From Aquamicrobium lusatiense (lineage in GTDB: Bacteria; Pseudomonadota; Alphaproteobacteria; Rhizobiales; Rhizobiaceae): DNA of 64,000 bases. The DNA lies in the NCBI RefSeq assembly GCF_014201615.1, contig NZ_JACHEU010000002.1, positions 186,001-250,000 on the forward strand, given 5' to 3'. Below the pieces are notes generated by a model that worked only from the letters and a program-made list of their open reading frames with translations, ran no database searches and was not told where the DNA came from. Shown here piece after piece: positions 47,189-56,816 of this stretch. The position numbers and the translations under genes are program-made. The first letter of the stretch is position 1, and each line of letters begins with the position of its first letter.

Positions 47189-48072
47189 TTCATCCACCTC
47201 TCGCTGCGGGCGCGAAGCCAGATATAGATGAAGTTCGCGATGCCGGTGATGACGATCATGCCGAAAGCGAGCGCATAGCCCAGATGCGGGTCTTGCAAGA
47301 CATCGCCCCGGATCTGCGCGAACAGCAGGATCGGCACGATGGACAGCGAGCTGCCGGTCAGCGCATAGGCGGTTGCGACCGCGCCGAAGGCATTGGCGAA
47401 CAGCAGCGCGAAGGTGCCGAGCAGGCTGGGCCACAGGATCGGCAGCGCCACCATGCGCCAGTACTGGAAGGGCGATGCCCCCAGAATGGAGGCAGCCTCG
47501 CGCCATTCGCGGCGCATGCCGTCCAGCGCCGGCGTCATGATCAGGATGGTCAGCGGAATCTGGAAGAACAGATAGGTCAGCGTCAGCCCGCCGAAGGATA
47601 GGATGTTGAAGCCCATTCCGTAAATATTGATGCCGAACCAGTCGCGCAGGATGAGCGTGACCAGGCCGAGCCGCCCGAAGGTGGCGAGAAATGCAAAGGC
47701 CAGCGGAATGCCGGCGAAATTGGAAGCGACGCCCGAGAAGGTGAGCATCGGCGAGCGCAACCATACGGGCAGCCCGCCCAGCACCATTGCCCATGCCATG
47801 AGGAAGCCGACAAGGCAGCCGAGCAGCGCGGAAGCCACGCTGATGCGGATCGAAATCCAGTAGGCCGCCATGATCGACGGCTGAAACAGGTTGATGATGT
47901 TGTCGAGCGTGAATTCGCCCGCCGCATTGCGGAAGGAGCCGACGATGATCTGCATGGTCGGCAAGACAAGAAACAGAAGCGCGAACAGCAGAAACGGCAT
48001 CACGCCAAGCCACGCAAACGACATGCGCGGGCGTGTTACCGCAGAAGCCGGCGCGGCGATCGATTGGCTCAT
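47185..48072 (-). CDS. ABC transporter permease (first of two)
   Basis: The 295-residue protein is the PotB-like partner: SFAWLGVMPFLLFALLFLVLPTMQIIVGSF is the first membrane segment, and the EAA loop is WREAASILGASPFQYWRMVALPILWPSLLG. I start at the ATG at 48072 (MSQSIAAPASAV), as the frame upstream of it is not conserved-looking. It is 166 bases after the binding-protein gene and overlaps the next permease by four bases. Confidence 0.92.
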   Translation of the reverse strand: MSQSIAAPASAVTRPRMSFAWLGVMPFLLFALLFLVLPTMQIIVGSFRNAAGEFTLDNIINLFQPSIMAAYWISIRISVASALLGCLVGFLMAWAMVLGGLPVWLRSPMLTFSGVASNFAGIPLAFAFLATFGRLGLVTLILRDWFGINIYGMGFNILSFGGLTLTYLFFQIPLTILIMTPALDGMRREWREAASILGASPFQYWRMVALPILWPSLLGTFALLFANAFGAVATAYALTGSSLSIVPILLFAQIRGDVLQDPHLGYALAFGMIVITGIANFIYIWLRARSERWMK

Positions 48073-48238
48073 GCGCGACACATGCCTTCTTCCCGCGATC
48101 ACCGCGCACTTTAACAGCCACGCTCTGGCGATCTTACCCCTCTGTAGAGGCAATGGGCGAAACCGGTGCGGCTTCGCACAATGCCCGGTCGCTCCGGCGC
48201 GGTTCCCTGCGGAGCCGCGCCGGATTGTTCAGGCCGCC

Positions 48239-49339
48239 TTACTGGACGTTGGCGCCGACGACGCTGTCCCAGCCGCCGGTGACGGCGTTCTTGTTGGCAT
48301 CCTGTTCCTCAAGCGTCGGGAACACGGCCTTGGTGTAGGCCTCCGCCGGCGGCAGCTTGTCGAGGATTTCCTGCGGCACCTTGCCCTCGGAAACCAGCTG
48401 GTTGAAACGGGCCGGGTGGCAGTAGCCCTTCAGGAAGCCGATCTGGCCCTCGTCGGAATAGATGTATTCCAGCCACAGCTTGGCGGCGTTCGGATGCGGC
48501 GCATGGGCGCTGATCGCCTGCGCGTAAACGCCGGCGAGAACACCGCTCTTCGGCACCACGACCTCAACCGGCGGGTTGCCGTTCAGCGTGTCGCGGTCCG
48601 CAAGGGCGTTGTAGTCCCAGCGCACGATGATCGGCGTGGTGCCCTGCGCAAGCGAAGAGGCCTTGCCGATGACCGGCACGAAATTGCCCTTCTCGTTGAG
48701 CTGCTTGAAGAAGTCGAGACCGGCTTCCGAAGCCTTGGAGGCGTCGCCGCCGGCAGCCGAAAGACCCGCAGCATAGACCGACAGGATCGCCTGGTTCGCC
48801 GCGCGCGGATCACCCGCCAGCGCAACGGAATTGGCATATTCGGGCTTCAGCAGATCGGCCCAGTCCTGCGGCACTTCCTTGACGATGTCGGTGTTCACCT
48901 CGAAGGCGAGAACGCCATAATAGCCGCCGTACCAGTGGCCATCCGGATCCTTGACCTCGATGCCGTCGAAGGTCGAAACCTTGTAAGGCAGGAGGAGTCC
49001 TTCCTTGGTGGAGGACGGGCCGAAGGCGAGACCGACGTCGATCACGTCAGGAGCCTGCGGACCGGTGTTGCCCTTGTTGGCGCGGATCGCCTCAATCTCG
49101 TCGGCCGAGCCGGCGTCCGGGTTCAGTTCATTGATGGTGATTTCCGGATACTTGGCCTTGAAACCGGCCAGAATGCCTTCCCATCCGCACCAGTCGTGCG
49201 GCAGGGCGATGGTGGTCAGCATGCCTTCCTTCTTGGCCGCCTCGACGATTTCATCCAGCGACTGGGCGGACGAAATGGCCGACGTGACCATCAGAGCGGT
49301 TGCCGTTACGGACAGTACCTTCCCCGCAAACTTGAACAT
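48239..49339 (-). CDS. ABC transporter substrate-binding protein, substrate unknown
   Basis: The 366-residue protein has a signal peptide (VLSVTATALMVTSAISSAQ) and an extracellular solute-binding domain of the PotD/FbpA superfamily (EGMLTTIALPHDWCGWEGILAGFKAKYPEITINELNPDAGSADEI..., then VALAGDPRAANQAILSVYAAGL and IIVRWDYNALADRDTLNG). GGAG lies eight bases before the ATG. This type binds polyamines, iron, thiamine or phosphonate derivatives. It leads the ABC operon, separated by 223 bases from the alcohol dehydrogenase gene on the same strand, so it may have its own promoter yet belong to the same catabolic regulon. Confidence 0.88.
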   Translation of the reverse strand: MFKFAGKVLSVTATALMVTSAISSAQSLDEIVEAAKKEGMLTTIALPHDWCGWEGILAGFKAKYPEITINELNPDAGSADEIEAIRANKGNTGPQAPDVIDVGLAFGPSSTKEGLLLPYKVSTFDGIEVKDPDGHWYGGYYGVLAFEVNTDIVKEVPQDWADLLKPEYANSVALAGDPRAANQAILSVYAAGLSAAGGDASKASEAGLDFFKQLNEKGNFVPVIGKASSLAQGTTPIIVRWDYNALADRDTLNGNPPVEVVVPKSGVLAGVYAQAISAHAPHPNAAKLWLEYIYSDEGQIGFLKGYCHPARFNQLVSEGKVPQEILDKLPPAEAYTKAVFPTLEEQDANKNAVTGGWDSVVGANVQ

Positions 49340-49562
49340 CTCGTTATCTCCATTGAGCTGACGCCTTGTGACGCCTGCGACGCGGTAGCGAGTTCATGTG
49401 ACGTTTGGATGAAAGCCAGATGAAACCCGCCCGCCACAAAGTGAAAGGCTAAACTACTTTGACCGATACTAGCAATCGGCCCCTATTATTTTCCGGCTAA
49501 ATAATACCCTCCTGCTTCCCCTCTGGAGTTTCTGTTGCGGTCCGGGCAGCTTATGCCGCTTC

Positions 49563-50735
49563 TCAGACGGTTCCGGTGAGAGCGCCCTCAAGCAGTCTGA
49601 GCGCGCCTTCCTTGGTCAGCTTGAGCGGATTTCCGCCAGCGGTCGGATCGACGATGGCCATTTCCGCGATGAGGTCCTTGCGTGTGGCATCCATATCGAG
49701 GTCCTTGATCAGGCCCGGCAGCGTATGCGGAACTTTCAGTTCCTCACGCAGCCTGATGATTGCCGCCGCAAATCCATCGAACCCGCCCTCAATGCCGCAA
49801 TAGGCTGCGAGCCGCTCGATGCGTTCCTCGATCGCCTCGCGGTTGAAGGCCAGCACATAGGGCATGAACACGGCATTGGTCATGCCGTGGTGGGTGTCGT
49901 AAAGCGCGCCGCTCGGGTGCGACAGCGAGTGGATGGCGCCAAGCCCCTTCTGGAACGCGGTGGCGCCCATGGCCGCCGCCGACATCATGTTGGCGCGGGC
50001 GATCAGATCCGAGCCGTCATGGAACGCCTTCGGCAGGTTTTCCAGAACCAGACGAACACCTTCCACGGCAATGCCGTCGGCCATGGGGTGATAGCCCGGT
50101 GCGCAATAGGCTTCGAGGCAGTGCGCCAGCGCATCCATTCCGGTGCCGGCGGTGATGAAGGGCGGCATTCCGGCGGTCAGCTCCGGATCGGCAATCACGA
50201 TGGCCGGCATCATCTTCGGGTGGAAGATGACCTTCTTGGTGTGCGAGGCCTCATGCGTGATGACACCCGCGCGGCCAACCTCCGAGCCGGTTCCGGCCGT
50301 GGTCGGCACCGCCACGATCGGCACGATCTTGTCCGCGTCGGCGCGCGTCCACCAGTCGCCGATGTCCTCGAAGTCCCACACCGGGCGGCTCTGCCCGGCC
50401 TGGAAGGCGATCAGCTTGCCGAGATCGAGCGCCGAGCCGCCGCCGAAGGCGATGACGCCGTCATGGCCGCCCTTGTTGAAGACCTCGATGCCGGCCGTCA
50501 GATTGGACTCAACCGGGTTCGGCTTGACGTCGGAGAACACGCCGTAGGGCACCTTGGCGGCATCGAGAATGGCCAGTGTCGAGGCAACCACGGGCAGCTT
50601 CGCCAGACCCGGATCGGTGACGAAGAGCGGGTTGCTGATGCCGGTGGAAGCAAGCGCTGCCGGCAACTCGTTGATGCGGCCGACTCCGAAGAAAACGGTG
50701 GTCGGATAATTCCATTTGGAGACGGGATTGGTCAT
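49563..50735 (-). CDS. Iron-containing alcohol dehydrogenase
   Basis: The 390-residue enzyme belongs to the Fe-ADH family, which oxidises alcohols (or reduces aldehydes) with NAD(P). The coenzyme-binding part is VIAFGGGSALDLGKLIAF, and the metal ligands lie in GTGMDALAHCLEAYCAPGYHP and GLGAIHSLSHPSGALYDTHHGM. Known relatives act on ethanol, propanediol, 4-hydroxybutyrate and amino alcohols. It follows the aldehyde dehydrogenase by 94 bases on the same strand. In this operon the natural order would be alcohol to aldehyde, then aldehyde to acid by the neighbour. Confidence 0.95.
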   Translation of the reverse strand: MTNPVSKWNYPTTVFFGVGRINELPAALASTGISNPLFVTDPGLAKLPVVASTLAILDAAKVPYGVFSDVKPNPVESNLTAGIEVFNKGGHDGVIAFGGGSALDLGKLIAFQAGQSRPVWDFEDIGDWWTRADADKIVPIVAVPTTAGTGSEVGRAGVITHEASHTKKVIFHPKMMPAIVIADPELTAGMPPFITAGTGMDALAHCLEAYCAPGYHPMADGIAVEGVRLVLENLPKAFHDGSDLIARANMMSAAAMGATAFQKGLGAIHSLSHPSGALYDTHHGMTNAVFMPYVLAFNREAIEERIERLAAYCGIEGGFDGFAAAIIRLREELKVPHTLPGLIKDLDMDATRKDLIAEMAIVDPTAGGNPLKLTKEGALRLLEGALTGTV

Positions 50736-50778
50736 GTAGATGATCTTTCGATGGGGAAGCCAGATTGGGAGCCGATGT

Positions 50779-50823
50779 CCGTCATTCCGTGGAACGCGGC
50801 GAAGCCTGTATCCGGAATGACGG
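50779..50823. repeat. Palindromic repeat between the two dehydrogenase genes, arms CCGTCATTCCG / CGGAATGACGG
   Basis: Two 11-base arms enclose 23 bases rich in GC, in the gap between the aldehyde and alcohol dehydrogenase genes. The sequence has the form of REP-like palindromes that recur in rhizobial genomes. It may stabilise the upstream part of the transcript or reduce read-through. Confidence 0.65.
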
Positions 50824-50829
50824 CGAACA

Positions 50830-52218
50830 TCAGATCTTTTCCTTCAGATGGTAGCTCTTCGGGCGTGTCAGGTTGTCGTAGCCGATGGCCGACAATGCCG
50901 CGCCCTTGCCGGTGTCCTTCACGCCGGTCCACACCAGCGCCGGATCGAGATAGTCGCAGCGGTTCATGAAGACGGTGCCGGTTTCGACCCGGTCGCCGAT
51001 CGAAATCGCGTGCTCTGTATCGCTGGTCCAGATCGAGGCCGTGAGACCATACGGGCTGTCGTTCATCAGCGCGATGGCCTCTTCGTCATTGCGCACCTTC
51101 ATGATGCCGACGATAGGGCCAAAGCTCTCTTCGCGCATAACGCTCATCTGGTGATCGACATTGGTGAGCACTTCCGGCCCGATATAGGGCGAACCGGCGA
51201 CGTCGCCGTCGACCTTCATGTTGATATGCGCAACCGCGCCCTTGCGCAGGGCTTCGGCCTTCTGCTCGCGGATCAGGTCGGCAAAGCGCGCATGCGCCAT
51301 CGGCCCGAGCGTCGTGGACTGCTCCAGCGGATTGCCCACCACATAATTCTTCGTCTCGGCAATGAAGCCTTCCACGAACTGGTCATAGACCTTCTCGTGC
51401 ACATAGACGCGCTCGATGCCGCAGCAGCACTGCCCCGAATTGAAGAACGCGCCGTCGACAAGGCTGGCGACCGCATTTTCTATGCTCGCATCCGGCAGCA
51501 CATAGGCGGGATCCTTGCCGCCGAGCTCGAGGCCGAGCGTCATGAAGGTGCCGGCGGCTGCCTTTTCGATGGCACGCCCTCCCCCCACCGATCCGGTGAA
51601 GTTGACATGGTCGATCTTGCCGGAACCGAGCAGCTTCTCGGTCTGGCCGTGGTTGAGCACGACGTTCTGGAACACGCCCTTCGGCAGACCGGCCATCTCG
51701 AAGGCTTTGGCGAAGCGCTCGCCCACCAGCAGCGTCTGGGCCGCGTGCTTGAGGATCACCGTCGAGCCGGCCATCAGTGCCGGAACGATGGTGTTGACCG
51801 CCGTGAGATAAGGATAGTTCCACGGCGCGATGACCATCACCACGCCCAGCGGCTCCTTCTTCACATAGCGGCGGAAACCGTCCTTCGGATTGGCTGCGGC
51901 GACCGGCTTCAGGGCCTGTTCGGCAATTTCGATCATATAGGAAGCGCGCTCGCGCACGCCGCCGAATTCGCCGCCATAGCGAACCGGACGGCCCATCTGC
52001 CACGCGATTTCCGGCACGACCTCGTCGGTCATGGAGAAAAGCGCTTCCAGCATGGCGAGCATGTATTTGCCGCGCTCGGCGACTGATACCTGCGCCCAGC
52101 CGGACTGGGCAGCGCGGGCGCGCTCGACGGCAGCGTTGAGCGCCTGATCGGTCGCGACCGATCGTTCGGCGTAGACCGAGCCGTCGATCGGAGAGATGAG
52201 CTTGACCGTTTCGGTCAT
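50830..52218 (-). CDS. NAD-dependent aldehyde dehydrogenase
   Basis: The 462-residue enzyme oxidises an aldehyde to the acid. Visible motifs are APWNYPYLTAVNTIVPALMAGSTVILK (coenzyme), the catalytic Glu in TLGLELGGKDPAYVL (about residue 250) and the catalytic Cys in FFNSGQCCCGIERVYVHEKV. An unusual triple Cys (CCC) sits at the active site. The protein is slightly shorter than the common 480-500 residues, lacking some N-terminal residues. It lies between the glutamine-synthetase-family ligase and the alcohol dehydrogenase on one strand, and the genes are separated by about 100 bases each. Confidence 0.95.
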   Translation of the reverse strand: MTETVKLISPIDGSVYAERSVATDQALNAAVERARAAQSGWAQVSVAERGKYMLAMLEALFSMTDEVVPEIAWQMGRPVRYGGEFGGVRERASYMIEIAEQALKPVAAANPKDGFRRYVKKEPLGVVMVIAPWNYPYLTAVNTIVPALMAGSTVILKHAAQTLLVGERFAKAFEMAGLPKGVFQNVVLNHGQTEKLLGSGKIDHVNFTGSVGGGRAIEKAAAGTFMTLGLELGGKDPAYVLPDASIENAVASLVDGAFFNSGQCCCGIERVYVHEKVYDQFVEGFIAETKNYVVGNPLEQSTTLGPMAHARFADLIREQKAEALRKGAVAHINMKVDGDVAGSPYIGPEVLTNVDHQMSVMREESFGPIVGIMKVRNDEEAIALMNDSPYGLTASIWTSDTEHAISIGDRVETGTVFMNRCDYLDPALVWTGVKDTGKGAALSAIGYDNLTRPKSYHLKEKI

Positions 52219-52333
52219 GGTTGTCGTCCTTCGTCAGTTGTCCGGGCGGACACACCGCCCCATTTCCTGCAGTTCCGGCTGTTCCGGAAAGAGCCGCTGC
52301 CCTGCAGCCGCTCCCTCCGGAATCTGGCTGTGC

Positions 52334-53704
52334 TCAGTAGCGCTCGAAACCGCGATGCAGTTCCCAGTCGGTGATGCGCCGGTCATACTCCATCTGCTCC
52401 CAGCGGGCCGTATGGACATAATGCTCCACCACATCGTCGCCGAAGGCCTGCCGCAGCAGCTTCGACTTGTTCAGGGTCTCGGTCGCGTCGCGCAATGTCT
52501 TGGGAATTTCGGGAAGTCTGGAGGCCTGATAGGCGTCGCCCACGAACGGCTTCTGCAGTTCCAGCTTCTCGTCGAGACCGGCAAGGCCGGCGGCGATGAG
52601 CGCAGCGAATGCCAGATAGGGATTGAGGTCCGCGCCGCCGATCCGGCATTCCATGCGGATCGCCTTGCTGCCCTCGCCGCACAGGCGGAAGCCGGCGGTG
52701 CGGTTGTCTTCCGACCACATGATCTTGGTCGGCGCGAAGGTGCCGGCCTGAAAACGCTTGTAGGAGTTGATGTAGGGCGCGAGGAAATAGGTATACTCGC
52801 GTGCGTATTTGATCTGGCCGGCCGACCACTGGCGACCGAGTTCGGACAATGTCCACGGTGCGTTCTTGTCGAAGAACAGCGGCGTCTTGCCGTCGGCGCT
52901 CCACACCGAATTGTGGATGTGGCTGGAATTGCCGGCAAGATCGTAATTGTACTTGGCCATGAAGGTCACGGCCTTGCCTTCCTGATGGGCGATCTCCTTG
53001 GCCCCGTTCTTCATGAAGACATGGCGGTCGGCCATTTCGAGCGCTTCGGCATAGCGGCCGTTGATTTCCTCCTGGCCTGGCCCCCATTCGCCCTTGGAAC
53101 ACTCGATCGGGATGCCCGCCGCGCTCAGCTCATTGCGCAGCCGCCGCATATACCCCTCTTCCTTGGAGGTGATATCGATCAGATAGTCACCGATATAGGG
53201 AGAGGCCGTGTCGAGCTTCTGCCAGTACTTGTCACGGGCAGTCGCATAGGTTTCCGAAAACAGGAAGAATTCCAGCTCGGAGGCGAAATAGGCGATGTAG
53301 CCGCGCTCCTCCAACCTCTTGAGCTGGCGGCGCAGAATGCCGCGCGGCGAATGCGGCAGATCCTCGCGGGTATGGTGATCCTGCGCGTCGCAGATCACCA
53401 GCGCCGTCTTTTCCAGCCATGGCACGGGGCGGATGGTCGACAGGTCGGGCTTCATGACGAAGTCGCCATAGCCCTTCGACCAGCTTGCCGCCTTGTAGCC
53501 GGGCACCGGCTCCATATCGATGTCGTCTGCCATCAGATAGTTGCAGCCATGCGTCTCTTCATAGGCGGAATCGACGAAGAACTGCGCCACGAAGCGCTTG
53601 CCGATGAGACGCCCCTGCATGTCGACAGATGCCGTCAGAACGGTATCGATTTCGCCCGAGGCGACTGCGCTCTTCAATTGATCGAACGAAAGTTTTCCGG
53701 CCAT
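52334..53704 (-). CDS. Glutamine synthetase family ligase (gamma-glutamylamine ligase-like)
   Basis: The 456-residue protein has the GS catalytic domain: FASELEFFLFSE with the first metal Glu, EWGPGQEEINGRYAEALEMADRHVF with two more ligands, GNSSHIHNSVW with the ammonium-side His, INSYKRFQAGTFAPTKIMWSEDNRTAGFRL with the Arg/Pro loop, and ECRIGGADLNPYLAFAALIAAG. It lacks the adenylylation loop of GlnA, so it is not the housekeeping enzyme. Relatives such as PuuA and GlnA4 attach glutamate to putrescine or ethanolamine. The catabolic context (TRAP transporter, dehydrogenases, an amidohydrolase) fits a gamma-glutamylation step on an amine. Confidence 0.9.
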   Translation of the reverse strand: MAGKLSFDQLKSAVASGEIDTVLTASVDMQGRLIGKRFVAQFFVDSAYEETHGCNYLMADDIDMEPVPGYKAASWSKGYGDFVMKPDLSTIRPVPWLEKTALVICDAQDHHTREDLPHSPRGILRRQLKRLEERGYIAYFASELEFFLFSETYATARDKYWQKLDTASPYIGDYLIDITSKEEGYMRRLRNELSAAGIPIECSKGEWGPGQEEINGRYAEALEMADRHVFMKNGAKEIAHQEGKAVTFMAKYNYDLAGNSSHIHNSVWSADGKTPLFFDKNAPWTLSELGRQWSAGQIKYAREYTYFLAPYINSYKRFQAGTFAPTKIMWSEDNRTAGFRLCGEGSKAIRMECRIGGADLNPYLAFAALIAAGLAGLDEKLELQKPFVGDAYQASRLPEIPKTLRDATETLNKSKLLRQAFGDDVVEHYVHTARWEQMEYDRRITDWELHRGFERY

Positions 53705-53798
53705 TCTCTTCTCCGCCGCCCCTGCAGCTGCATGATTGCGAATTCAGTTCAAAATCTGGAAAGAGGTCCGGCCACCGGAGCGGCCGGACCGAAATACA

Positions 53799-54869
53799 TC
53801 AGCCGTAGCGATAAGGTGCGCCGGCCTTGCGCATCGTGTCCTGATACTTTTTCAGGATTTCAACGACCTTGGCGTTGCGCTCGCTCTTGGCGGCGATTTC
53901 GTCCCAGAACTCCATCGCCATGTCCTCGACGCCCTTCCACTCCTCTTCGGGAATGGTGGTGAGTTCGAGCTTGCCGCCGGTGGTGCGGTAGTGCGCCTCG
54001 CCCCACCAGTACCAGTGCTGGCGATAATAGTGCGAGGAATCCATCGCCAGATTGAACAGCGTCTTGAGATGATCGGGCACCGCGTTCCATTTGTCGGTGT
54101 TGGCGAAGAACGAGCCTGACCATGCGCCCGAGATGTTGTTGGTGAGATAGTATTTGGTGACATCCGCCCAGCCCACCGTGTAGGTTTCGGTGGCGCCGCA
54201 CCATGCGATACCGTCGATCTCGCCGGTCTGGAGCGCGACTTCGATGTCTTCCCACGGCAGGGTAACCGGCACCACGCCAAGGCGCGAGATGAACTGGCCG
54301 CCGGTCGGGAAGGTGTAGACACGCAGGCCCTTCAGGTCCGCCACCGAGCGGATCGGCTTGGTGGTGGCGAAGTTGCACGGATCCCATGCGCCGGCGCTGA
54401 GCCAGGTCACGCCGGGGACCTCGCCATAGGCTTCTTCCCAGATCTCCTTCAGGCCATACCAGTTCCACAGCACCGGAACGTCGAGGCTGTAACGCGAGGC
54501 GAATGGGAAGTAGGCGCCGAACACGGCGACATCCACGGGCGACGCCATGGAATCATCGTCGCTCTGGGCGGCGTCGATGGTGCCAGTCTGCACGGCGCGA
54601 AACAGTTCGCCCTGCGGCACGAGCTGGTCGGCGGTGTACATCTCGATCACCATCTCGCCATTGGCCGCCTTGTTGAACGCGTCGATGGCCGGCTTGCAGA
54701 CGTGGTCGGCAAGCGCCGGGCCGGCATAGGTCTGGAGGCGCCACTTGATCGGCGCCTGCGCCTTCACATAGGGGGTGGCAAGTGCCGTGGCGCCCACGGC
54801 GCCAGCCCCTGTCAGAACGGATTTGCGCAGGAAATCGCGCTTGCTGATGGTCTTCTTGCTGTCGGTCAT
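53799..54869 (-). CDS. TRAP transporter periplasmic substrate-binding protein
   Basis: The 356-residue protein starts with a twin-arginine-like signal (KKTISKRDFLRKSVLTGAGAVGATALATPYVKA). The mature part belongs to the DctP-like family, closest in look to the TakP branch for carboxylate-type ligands: WRLQTYAGPALADHVCKPAIDAFN, VEIMYTADQLVPQGELFRAVQTG-like segment, LRVYTFPTGGQFISRLGVVPVTLPWEDIEVALQTGEIDGIAWCG. AGGGAGC precedes the ATG. It feeds the two membrane subunits encoded next. The likely ligand is an organic acid or an acid-bearing amine. Confidence 0.93.
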   Translation of the reverse strand: MTDSKKTISKRDFLRKSVLTGAGAVGATALATPYVKAQAPIKWRLQTYAGPALADHVCKPAIDAFNKAANGEMVIEMYTADQLVPQGELFRAVQTGTIDAAQSDDDSMASPVDVAVFGAYFPFASRYSLDVPVLWNWYGLKEIWEEAYGEVPGVTWLSAGAWDPCNFATTKPIRSVADLKGLRVYTFPTGGQFISRLGVVPVTLPWEDIEVALQTGEIDGIAWCGATETYTVGWADVTKYYLTNNISGAWSGSFFANTDKWNAVPDHLKTLFNLAMDSSHYYRQHWYWWGEAHYRTTGGKLELTTIPEEEWKGVEDMAMEFWDEIAAKSERNAKVVEILKKYQDTMRKAGAPYRYG

Positions 54870-54978
54870 GAGTTGCTCCCTCTGTTATGTCGAACCGTCA
54901 ACGCTTCACTCACTCGGGCGGGCCGGCATGTTTCGCCCCGCCCCACGCCTTCCGGAAACAAGGCGCATATGGCTCATC

Positions 54979-56307
54979 TCAGCGCTTGCCCATGTAGGTC
55001 TCAGGCAACCACATCGCGATGTCCGGGAAGATCATGATAATGATCATCGTCAACACCATCATGAAGAAGAACGGAATGATCGACTTGTAGATGTCGACAA
55101 TGGTGATTTCCGGCGGCGCCATGGCGCGCATCAGGAACAGATTGTAGCCGAAGGGCGGCACGATATAGGCGATCTGACAGGTGATCGTATAAAGAATGCC
55201 GAACCAGATCAGATCGAAACCGAGCGCCTTGACCAGCGGAATGTAGAGCGGCGCGACGATGACCAGCATCGCGGTGTCGTCGAGGAACATGCCAAGGATG
55301 ATGAAGGAAAACAGCATCATCGACAACACGCCCCACGGGCTCAGCTCCCAGGTGTGAAGCAGCAGGTTCTCGATCGCCTTGATGGCCCCCAGACCGTCGT
55401 AGACGGCACTGAAGCACAACGCGCCAAGGATGATCCACAGGAACATCGCCGAGACCGACAGCGTGTTGCGCGTCGTCTCCTCCATCACGCTCTTCGTCAG
55501 GCGCCCGGTGAACAGCGCGGCCAGCAGCGCCAGAAGCGCACCGACCATCGAGGTTTCAACCAGACTGGTGGTGCCGGTGAGGAACAGGCCCATGATCGTG
55601 GCGAACAGGCCGAAAGGCAGCAGGCCCGCGCGCAGCAGAACCAGCTTCTCGCGCATGGTGATCTGGCTGAGTTCCTCCTTCGAGAGCGCTGGTCCCATCT
55701 CGGGCTGCAGGCGGCAGCGTATATAGATGTAGGCGGTGAAGATGATCGCCATCAGGATGAACGGCCCGATGCCGGCAAGCCACAGTTGCAGAACCGGCTG
55801 GCGCGCGATCATCGCATAGAGGATGAGCACCACCGAAGGCGGCCCCATGATGCCGAGCGACGAGCCGCCCTGAATGACGCCCGTGATCATCGTCTTGTCG
55901 TAGCCGCGGCGCAGCAGTTCCGGCAGCGCCACCGTCGCTCCTATGGCCATGCCCGCCACCGACAGGCCGTTGACCATCGAAATGATGATCATCAGGCCCA
56001 TGGTGCCAATGGCAAGACCGCCGCGCACAGACCCGAACCAGACATGGAACATGCGGTAGAGATTGGTGGCGATGCCGGATTCCGAGAGCATGTAGCCCAT
56101 GAAGACGAAGAACGGCACGGTGATCAGCGGATACCAGTTGAGCACCTGGAAAGCCGCATTGAACGGCATTTCGGCCGCGCCATCGCCCCACAGCCACAGT
56201 GCCGCACCGGCGCCCACCGCGCCGATGACTCCGAACACGCGCTGCCCCGTCGCCATGAGCAGCAGCATGGACGCGAACATGAAAAGGGTGATCAGTTCCG
56301 AACTCAT
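54979..56307 (-). CDS. TRAP transporter large permease subunit
   Basis: The 442-residue membrane protein is the DctM-type subunit, with about twelve hydrophobic segments: ITLFMFASMLLLMATGQRVFGVIGAVGAGAALWLWG, VLNWYPLITVPFFVFMGYML, ITGVIQGGSSLGIMGPPSVVLILYAMI and a C-terminal MVLTMIIIMIFPDIAMWLP. It uses the sodium gradient to import the ligand bound by the TRAP binding protein. It starts inside the stop of the small subunit gene (ATGA, four bases overlap), a standard pairing. Confidence 0.95.
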   Translation of the reverse strand: MSSELITLFMFASMLLLMATGQRVFGVIGAVGAGAALWLWGDGAAEMPFNAAFQVLNWYPLITVPFFVFMGYMLSESGIATNLYRMFHVWFGSVRGGLAIGTMGLMIIISMVNGLSVAGMAIGATVALPELLRRGYDKTMITGVIQGGSSLGIMGPPSVVLILYAMIARQPVLQLWLAGIGPFILMAIIFTAYIYIRCRLQPEMGPALSKEELSQITMREKLVLLRAGLLPFGLFATIMGLFLTGTTSLVETSMVGALLALLAALFTGRLTKSVMEETTRNTLSVSAMFLWIILGALCFSAVYDGLGAIKAIENLLLHTWELSPWGVLSMMLFSFIILGMFLDDTAMLVIVAPLYIPLVKALGFDLIWFGILYTITCQIAYIVPPFGYNLFLMRAMAPPEITIVDIYKSIIPFFFMMVLTMIIIMIFPDIAMWLPETYMGKR

Positions 56308-56816
56308 GTCAGCGGCTTCCCACGCGCTTCAGCCACGTTCTTGAAGAAGGTGGAAATGGATTGCAGCAGCATCAGGAAGATGCCGAATGTCATGATCGTC
56401 TTGATCGGCCACAGAGGCGGCGCCCAGGCCGTGTAATTCTTCTGGCCGTAGGTGATGGCATATTCCGTGGACGACATGCCCGCACGGAACAGCACCGCCA
56501 GATAGAAGATGACGAAAAGAATGGTGAAAGCATCGGTCATCGCACGGCGGCGCGGCGACATCATGCCGTAGAACAGGTCCATGCGCACATGCGCATCGAT
56601 CTGCAGGGAATAGGCTCCGCCCAGCAGATAATATGCCGACAGCATGAACTGCGACATCTCCATGACCCAGTTGACCGGGTAGCCGAAGACGACGCGCATG
56701 ACCGTCGAGTAGAGCAGTATCGCGCCCATCGGAAAGATCAGATACATCGCGAAACGACCGACCCGATAGCCGATCGCATCGACCCAGCGAACGTAGAGCC
56801 TGATGGGTTCAGGCAT
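56304..56816 (-). CDS. TRAP transporter small permease subunit
   Basis: The 170-residue DctQ-like protein has four membrane segments: MYLIFPMGAILLYSTVMRVVFG, WVMEMSQFMLSAYYLLGGAYSL, AMTDAFTILFVIFYLAVLFRAGM and a last IKTIMTFGIFLMLLQSIST. It pairs with the large subunit; the ATG at 56816 (MPEPIRLYVRWVDAIGYRVG) overlaps the stop of the amidohydrolase gene by eight bases, and its stop overlaps the next start by four. The frame upstream of 56816 is open but belongs to the neighbour's shadow. Confidence 0.93.
   Translation of the reverse strand: MPEPIRLYVRWVDAIGYRVGRFAMYLIFPMGAILLYSTVMRVVFGYPVNWVMEMSQFMLSAYYLLGGAYSLQIDAHVRMDLFYGMMSPRRRAMTDAFTILFVIFYLAVLFRAGMSSTEYAITYGQKNYTAWAPPLWPIKTIMTFGIFLMLLQSISTFFKNVAEARGKPLT

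Noticed and set aside
54775..56436. 553-residue open frame on the plus strand opposite the TRAP genes
   Set aside because: Antisense shadow with highly charged low-complexity sequence; the TRAP genes are clearly real.
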